DNA of 64,000 bases, from NCBI GenBank assembly GCA_029204225.1, contig CM055097.1:1471414-1535413 (forward strand), written 5' to 3'. Every line of letters starts with the position of its first letter. Positions within the stretch are counted from its first letter, which is position 1. A program made the translations under genes and the position numbers. The notes beneath the pieces were generated by a model. That model worked only from the letters and a program-made list of their open reading frames with translations. It was not told where the DNA came from and did no database searches. Source of the DNA: Diphasiastrum complanatum. Lineage: Eukaryota; Streptophyta; Lycopodiopsida; Lycopodiales; Lycopodiaceae. Below, in pieces: positions 57,501 through 64,000 of this stretch.

Positions 57501-59420
57501 AAAAAAAAAATCAATCTAGTTCACCTGTTGTTTGGAACGAGGAATTGAATGTTTTGAGAAACTTAAAGTAATGATTAATTCAACTCTCGTGTGACAAATT
57601 GCAAATCCAGATTTACCTTACGTCATGAGAACGGACGCAAGCGATGTTGCAGTTGGAGCAGTTCTATTACAAATGGATAGGCCACTAGCGTTTGAGAGCA
57701 AAAAATTCACTGGTCCTCAGTTGCGTTATACTACGCAGGAAAAAGAATTGTTTGTTGTAATCCATGCACTTAAAATATGGAGACACTACTTGTATGGTAG
57801 TAAGTTTGTTGTGTATATGGATCACCAGCCTCTTAAGTATTTTTGTGATCAACATGATCTTCAAGAGAGAAAAGCTCGATGGGCTGAATTGATGCAAAAA
57901 TTCGATCATGAAATCCGTTACATAAGAGGCATCTCTAATCAAGTTGCAGATGCTCTTAATCGGATCAGTGAACTGAACGGGTTGTCATTCACCCAGATTT
58001 CTACAAATCTATATCTTTCGCTGAGAGGAAAATATGAATCAGACTCCCATTTTGCTCACATTTGGAACATTGTTCAAACCGGAAGAAATGTGGACAGTGT
58101 TGAGTCAGAAACACAGGGGACTCAACTAACTAAGAAAGATAAGAAGATTGTGAAACAATTCACCATTCAAAATGGATTACTATTTCGAAATGGTTAAGTT
58201 TGTGTACCTGGAGATGATGAGCTCAAACGTAAAATTTTGTTTGAATGTCATGACATACCCTGTGCAGGACATCCCGGTATACCCAGGACTCTGGACTTAG
58301 TTAAAAGAGAATTTTATTGGCCAAAGCTCAAGCCATATGTCGAATCATATGTTGGTAAATGCAAACCCTGTCAACTAGCAAAGGCTGAACGCCATAAGGC
58401 TGGTGGTTTGTTGCATCTGTTAGATATCCCTAATAAGAAATGGGAAAGCATATCTATGGATTTTGTAGTAGGACTTCCACAAATCCAACGACAAAATGAT
58501 TCTATTTGGGTTGTAGTGGATCGGTTAACTAAATTAGCTACATTCATACCAGTCAAGTCAACTATAAAGGCTTTTGAATTAGCCCAGATCTTTGTTGAAA
58601 GATTATTTTTGGTTGTATGGTCTGCCCAGTGACATTATTAGTAATAGAGATTCTAAGTTCACAGGTCACTTTTGGTCAACAGTATTCCATAAATTATAAA
58701 CTTCTTTGAGTTTAAGTTCTTCTGATCATCCTGAATCAGATGGCCAGACAGAAAGGACTAATTAAACTATGGAAGATATTTTGAGGACGTATGTTTCTCA
58801 TTGAAAAGATTATCTCCCACTGGTTGAGTTTGCATATAATAGTAGAAAACATTTTGCTACATGTTACAGTCCTTTTATCCTTATGTACGGTTTTCAACCT
58901 AGATCTCTAGTAAATGTTGAGAAGAAGTCTGTTAAGATCCAGAAGGTTGTTGATTTTTTGCATGATATGCAAGAGATGTTGCAAGTGGCTAAGGATAGTA
59001 TCTGTAGTGCTCAGGATAGAGCTAAACACTATACCGATCTTAAGAGATCTCCAAGAGATTTTCAAGTTGATGACTGTGTATATCTTAGGATTCCAAAATA
59101 TTCTAAGACATTACGTACGAGAAGCATTATAAACTATCTATCCGTTATGTGGACCTTTCAAGATTGTACGTAGAATTGGTTCTTTGGCATATGAGCTCGA
59201 TCTTCAAGGAAAATCGATTGCACACTCAGTATTTCATGTAAGTTGTATGAAAGAAGGTGATATAGTTGGATCGGATGAGGATTTATCCCAATTGGAAGAT
59301 TTGTCGTTCAATGTACCTTTGGAACATGAGAAAGTGCTCAGAACCAGAGATAAACAATTGAGAAATCGTTCTTTCTCTGAGTGCTTAATTCGGTGGAAAG
59401 GTCGTACTGATGCAGTTTAA
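54521..59420 (+). pseudogene. Gypsy element copy 2, Gag-Pol with chromodomain
   Basis: Gag ATG 54521 (MAEETSNQVLNPS), knuckle CFVCKKPGHMMKFC (about 55338), protease LLDSGSTHNFIN, HTELVNFHVLDLARTDLILG; RT 56583-57178 with YFTKIDLKTGYHQIRIKSED and LPFGLTNALAAFHQM, but the YxDD box is hit by a stop followed by DEILVY (57178). RNase H RTDASDVAVGAVLLQ and YTTQEKELFVVIHALKIW, integrase GHPGIPRTLDLVKREF and SMDFVVGLPQIQ, chromodomain SFSECLIRWKGRTD. Fuller than copy 1 but still dead. Confidence 0.88.
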
Positions 59421-59431
59421 GGAGAGAAGAA

Positions 59432-59919
59432 TGTTATATCCATGACCAATACATAGGATACAGTATACTCCTAGTCTTGAATACATGGTACTCCAATGAA
59501 ACAAGCTGTTAGTTATGCCACGTCATACTGGACGTGACCCGAAAGTAACTAATATCCTTGTGAGGCCCAGAACACACTAAATGGAGTTTAGACAAGGTAT
59601 GAGACAGTGTATGCATGTGTAGAGTTATCAATAGCAATTCTATGAATAGTTGTTCCATCCTTAGGACTCTATTCTTGATGAATCTATGTATAGAGAACTT
59701 AGGGCTATGCATGGCTATGTGCCCAAAATGCTTTTGGCTCTATATATTGGATCCAAACTCGCCCTACTCCTCATTATGGTTGTGGATTCATTGCCAGGCT
59801 CTCACTCTACATTCATGCTTCTTGTTCCTTGGCTTGGGGGTGAAGCTTCTAGCGTTTGATTGGATGCTTCTACTTGGTTTGGTGGTTTCTCCATAGTGTG
59901 TATCCATTGTGTTTGTGAT
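59432..59919 (+). repeat. Probable 3' LTR of gypsy copy 2 (right end approximate)
   Basis: Nearly identical to 47463-47950. Confidence 0.5.
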
Positions 59920-59933
59920 TTGTAAGCAGGATC

Positions 59934-60420
59934 TAAAGAGCTTCCCTCATAATCATAGGGTCTAAAATATCGCCTTGTAGGGTTTGGAGTTGGACATATT
60001 CAGAGGCAAATATCTTTTGAATGACATAAGGTCCTTGGCCAAAAAATTTGAGTTTTTCTTTAAATGCTTTGGCTTGGTATAACAAGACCTTATGTTCGAC
60101 CTGAATTTCTTTGAGTTTTAGGGATCAATCATGCCATGCCTTTTGTCGACGTTCGTGGACTTGTTGAGCATGAATGCTGATCCGACGTGTTTCACACAGT
60201 TGTTCCAGATGAAATAACCGTTCGCTAGAATATGTCGATTATCTAGCTCGAGATTATAGGCTACTTGAAGGGATGGAATATGGAATTTGATGGGCATAAT
60301 GGATTCTTGTCCATATACTAATTGGAAAGGGGTTAAGCTAGTGATACTTAATGTCAATGTGCTTACTCCTAGAATGAAATCTGGAGTGGGCTGATAAAGC
60401 AATGGCACTTTGATTATCAC
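59934..60420 (-). pseudogene. Gypsy integrase C-terminal fragment, reversed (unit 2)
   Basis: Same as 47965-48451 with no difference noticed by eye (TPFQLVYGQESIMP, GQGPYVIQKIF). Confidence 0.75.
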
Positions 60421-60452
60421 AAATCAGGATTGTCGGAGCATATTGATTCAGA

Positions 60453-60997
60453 CTAATATTTGAAAGTAAGTTTCTCATCCCTTGCTTCCTTTGTAGCTTG
60501 AGAGACTGTGATATACTCTGACTTAGTGGAAGATAGAGCTATCAAAGTTTGCTTGTGACTGTTCCATGAAATAGGACCATTGTTGAGAAAGAATGTAAAT
60601 CTTGAAGTGGATTTATGAGTGTCTACATCTCCTGCCCAACTTGCATCTAAAAAACCACTGAGAATATTGAGTTTGTTGTTGTTGACTCCTCCATAACAAA
60701 TGCAAAAGTCCATAGTAGCTCAAAGATATCTCATGACTTTGATAAGAGTCTTCCAATGTGTTATACCAGGATTGGTTATACCAAGATTGTTCATATACTG
60801 ACTGCAAAAGCTATGTCTGGTCTGTTACAGATCATTATGTACATAAGAGATCCTATTATCGAATGATAAGAATACTCACGCATCTTCTCCTTCTCTTTGA
60901 TTGTTTGGGGACACTGGTCCTTCGACATCTTGAGCCCTAGATCCATTGGTGAGAGCTGATGCGAAAAAAAATGTGGAACGCAAATTGCAAATATCAA
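60453..60997 (-). pseudogene. Copia RT/RNase H fragment, reversed (unit 2)
   Basis: Counterpart of 48484-49028, with only about one base difference noticed (60789). Confidence 0.8.
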
Positions 60998-61078
60998 TTA
61001 GACTCTGAAACGAAACGAAATGAAATGAAGCAAAACTGGACGAAATGAAACGAAACGAGACGAAACTTGAACAAGCTC

Positions 61079-61703
61079 TGATATTGACATTGCTAAAGTG
61101 AAATCAAATTAATCACGAACGAAAAAACAATTCGAATGGATTTCAAATATGATTGCTGGTCACTGCCGGCTATATCATTTCTACAATCCTCCAGAATGTA
61201 GACAGACACTGTTGACCTACGTTTTAGATTAATACAACATTCAACAAAAACTGAACCAGTGTGCGGAATAGATAAAACAAGTGAGTGAGATACACAAGCA
61301 ATAGCAGACAATAATTCATTCAATATCAGACAAAATTAAGAGTGATATGTGCATAATAGCTACAGTATCATCTCAGTGATCTTCTTGTTTTTCGAGCATT
61401 GTATGACAGACCCACACAGTGCGTTGGCGTGAGGAAAGCAATGTTCTCCCATGAGTAATGTCTTGCTTACTAGCGGACTTCTTGGATCTCTATGGATCCT
61501 GCTTATAAAACTTGTCTCGCTTGCAAGCGGACTTCTATTCTGTGTGTTGTCTATTTTTATCTGCTATTGTATGTATCTTATACCTTCAGAGTAGCATACC
61601 AGATTAGATAGACTAAACGATCTATAACTAATCATAGATTAAAAGAGAGATGGGTGAGGCACGTCTTAACGCTCTTTTCCACTGACGTCATCATATCATA
61701 TCA
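61079..61703 (-). repeat. Copia-type LTR (unit 2)
   Basis: Counterpart of 49110-49734, apparently identical. On the right it directly follows the RNase H end of the minus-strand copia, as a 3' LTR should. Confidence 0.65.
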
Positions 61704-61721
61704 GGATTTTGTACTTCATGG

Positions 61722-62937
61722 TACTTGCATGATCTTCCTGATCCTTTGGAGCATGAAGGTTGCCAAGACTCCTCCTATGTTTCTCGAACAGACCTTTGTC
61801 TAAGGCCTTTGTGAAAATGTCAGCCACCATCTCCTTTGTTCCAATGAAGATAGTCTGTAGCATCTTCTTCCCGATCAGATCCCTTATCAAGTGATACTTG
61901 ATTGCCATGTGTTTTGTCCTTGAATGAAACATTGGATCCTTTGTCAGATGCATTGCAGATGTATTGTCCATCTGTAGAATCAAAGGTTCATTCCTTGTTT
62001 TGCCCAGTTCGTCAAGGAACTGTTTGAGCCAAATGATCCATCTTTGCTGTTGCAACGTACTTTGCTTCATAGGATGACTAAGTCACAATGGTCTGCTTCT
62101 TTTTGACCCAGAGAATCGCTGCTCCTGACGCGATGGTGCATCCTCCTGAGACACTTTTGCAGTCGTCCTTGAGAGATTCCCAGCTAGCATCACTGTAGGA
62201 AAGCATTTGGAACCCTACATCATGAGAATAACACAAACCAAAATCCTTCGTTAATTGAAGGTATCACAAAATTCGTTTTGCAATCTTCCAATGAGTTGAG
62301 CCTAGATTTGTATAGAATTGGCTCATCCTGAACACAACATAAGCAATGTCAGGACGTGTGTTATCTGCAAGGTACATCAGCAATCTGATCAGCTTCTTGT
62401 ATGATGTAAACTGCATCAACTCTCTTTCTTCTTCAATCTTCGAGCAGTCTTCATTCGTCAGGACTGTTCCTGCAAGCATGGGAGTATTTGCTCCTTTGCA
62501 ACTCAGCATGCCGAAATCTTCTAGGATTTTCCGGGCATATCTAGACTGATGAAGGTACAAGTTGCCTCCCTCATAGTCCTTGTCAATCTGTAAGCCAAGA
62601 TAACATCTGGCTTCTCCCAGGTTTGCAATCTCAAAATGTTTCGAGATGTCATAATTCTCCTCAGCAATAAGCTCTTCACTTCTGCAAAATATTAGAGTGT
62701 CGTCCACATACACAACTACAATGATGATCTTCCCATCTGTAGTTCTTACATAAACATTGGAATCAGACATTATTGGCTAGAATCCTAAGGATTTCAAGGC
62801 TTGATCTTTCTTCTTATACCATTGTCGCGCTGACTGCTTTAGACCGTAGATACTCCTATGCATTCTGCATGCATATGTAGGAAGTGAGTTTGAAATGTAG
62901 CCTGGAGGTTGATCCATGTAGACTTCCTCGTCTAGCA
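61722..62937 (-). pseudogene. Copia RT-RNase H, reversed (unit 2)
   Basis: From the right: EEVYMDQPPGYISNSLP, IYGLKQSARQWYKKK, IIVVVYVDDTLIFCRSEEL, LGLQIDKDYEGGNLYLHQSR, LMYLADNTRPDIAYVVFRMS; after frame changes near 62280 and 62075, RNase H end QMDNTSAMHLTKDPMFHSRT, KYHLIRDLIGKKML, KEMVADIFTKALDKGLFEKH. Complete to the C-terminus, unlike unit 1. A stop near 62778 and frameshifts disable it. Confidence 0.85.
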
Positions 62938-63482
62938 AGATGATAAAAAGAAACAATTCTCATTGTATTTTGTTGATATGAAATGCTATACATTAAATCG
63001 CACTTGACCAAAAGACGGAACTTTTAGTAACTTTGTTATACATGCTTGACTTCCTAGGTTTGAAACTTTGGGTTTAGAATGTAAGGATTGTAGCTCTTTC
63101 GCCCTTTCGCCCTTTTTGTAACTTGGGGTTGAATGGCTAGTGAGTGATTAAGGGTTAGATGAATGGAGATCAAATCTACCCTAAGGCGCATGCATCAATG
63201 AAGGTTTAGTGAAATCAATGCACCTACAACTCGCTCAAATATGATTAAGTTATGATGGTTTACCACTAGCATTGCCTTTTATGTACACTAAATAGTAAAA
63301 CAATTTTGTGGACATTGGCCTCTTCCATGCTATTTTCACGCATGTGATGCCACACTTTAACTTCTAGTCGAACTATTTGATAGGCTTCCAAGTTTTTATT
63401 TATTTATTTTATTTAATTAATTAATCTATTTTTCTAGTTTTTCATTCTTAAAGGTTGCTCTTGCAAGGAAAAGGCCACAACG
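62938..63482. other. Non-coding spacer (unit 2)
   Basis: Counterpart of 50398-50990 with several small deletions. No gene seen. Confidence 0.5.
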
Positions 63483-64000
63483 ATGATCGCCAAAGCCAGA
63501 TTGTCGAAGCAGGACTGTCCAAGCATAGAAGAGGAGAGACAAAAGATGGAGAAAGTACCATATTATAACCTGATCGGTACTCTAATGTACCTTACAATTT
63601 GTACCAGACCTGACTTGGCATTCTCTGTCTACTCACTCAGTCAATTCTCTTCCAATCCTGGCATGGCACATTGGCTGATGGTGAAATGAATACTACAATA
63701 TCTGAAAGGCACTCTCAATTTGAAATTGACCTACAAAGCAGAAGATGAATTTATGTTGCAACACTACAGTGATGCAAGCTGGGTGAGCTGCAAGGATGAC
63801 ATCAAGTCCATGACAGGTGGATGTTTGATAGCGTGCAGAGCAGTGATCAGGTGGACATGCAAGAAGCAGACACTCGTAGCTCAATCCTCCTGCAAAGCCG
63901 AATATGTGGCAGCATCGAAGGTGGCAAATGAGGTAATGTCGTTAAAAATGATGCTGGAGGCAACCAGCATACAACACAAAGACCCTTCCATCATGAAGAT
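63483..64000 (+). pseudogene. Copia RT tail/RNase H fragment, cut by window end
   Basis: MIAKARLSKQDCPSIEEERQ, YYNLIGTLMYLTICTRPDLA, a stop after HWLMVK (63687), then YSDASWVSCKDDIKSMTGG and QSSCKAEYVAASKVANE. Counterpart of 50991-51596. Confidence 0.8.

Larger units (their letters stand above)
52408..64000. repeat. Direct duplication, unit 2 (runs off the window)
   Basis: Same order as unit 1. It retains the 690-bp gypsy segment (about 55695-56385) and 527-bp copia segment (about 61737-62310) missing in unit 1. Its right end is not in the window. Confidence 0.85.

Overview
The window looks like a land-plant nuclear genome: spliceosomal introns with GT..AG ends, Ty1/copia elements with the TGGTATCAGAGC primer-binding site, chromodomain Ty3/gypsy elements, G-box (CACGTG) clusters and one plant-type GT92 glycosyltransferase. 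The species cannot be read from the sequence. A repeat-rich, possibly non-seed plant is an inference only. No tRNA, rRNA or CRISPR array was seen. The only apparently intact ordinary host gene is the GT92 gene at 5379-6941 (minus).

The most unusual content is a family of gene cassettes seen three times: copy 1 about 1-4350, copy 2 about 26007-30200 (with more parts to the left), copy 3 about 32032-35480. Each has a divergent pair: gene A on the minus strand (starting MASSS or similar) and gene B on the plus strand. Copies 1 and 2 also carry gene C, convergent to gene B. Gene B encodes a histone H3-like protein, including an H3-like N-terminal tail ([26 protein letters not shown]) and histone fold. 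It is joined through a basic/proline-rich linker to a Ulp1/C48-type cysteine protease domain (HWS...Q..G.SCGW) split by conserved introns. Gene A of copy 3 ends in an N4/N6-type DNA methyltransferase domain. Gene C is a conserved protein of unknown function. The A-B intergenic region repeats the same plan in all copies: two outward-facing TATA boxes around a cluster of CACGTG palindromes, and in both 5' leaders an iterated bipartite site CGC-N6-GCGATAT whose N6 spacer differs between copies. Near copy 2 there is also a broken DDE (RAG1/Transib-like) transposase gene (10339-12114) and an unrelated-looking transposon N-terminal fragment (about 30584-31160). I read the cassette as a decayed multigene mobile element or endogenised DNA virus that captured a histone H3. 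All copies carry stops or frameshifts.

The rest is nested retrotransposon sequence. Copia-1 (13349-25978, minus, target duplication GAATC) split gene A of copy 2. Copia-2 (16786-23216, plus) then inserted into Copia-1; it has visually identical 655-bp LTRs and an unbroken 1317-residue polyprotein, so it is very young. From 35.5 kb on come copia and gypsy fragments and a degenerate Copia-3 (38166-42955) fused to a gypsy element.

From about 41.08 kb to the right end there is a large direct duplication: unit 1 about 41077-52407, unit 2 from 52408 past the window end. Each unit holds a truncated copia, a gypsy element, a gypsy tail, shared copia LTRs and copia RT/RNase H fragments. Divergence between units is patchy: nearly identical at 47.36-49.76 versus 59.3-61.73 kb, a few percent elsewhere, and dense single-base indels in the copia part of unit 1. 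A fragment resembling a rolling-circle (HUH, replitron-like) Rep protein sits at the junction (51858-52405).
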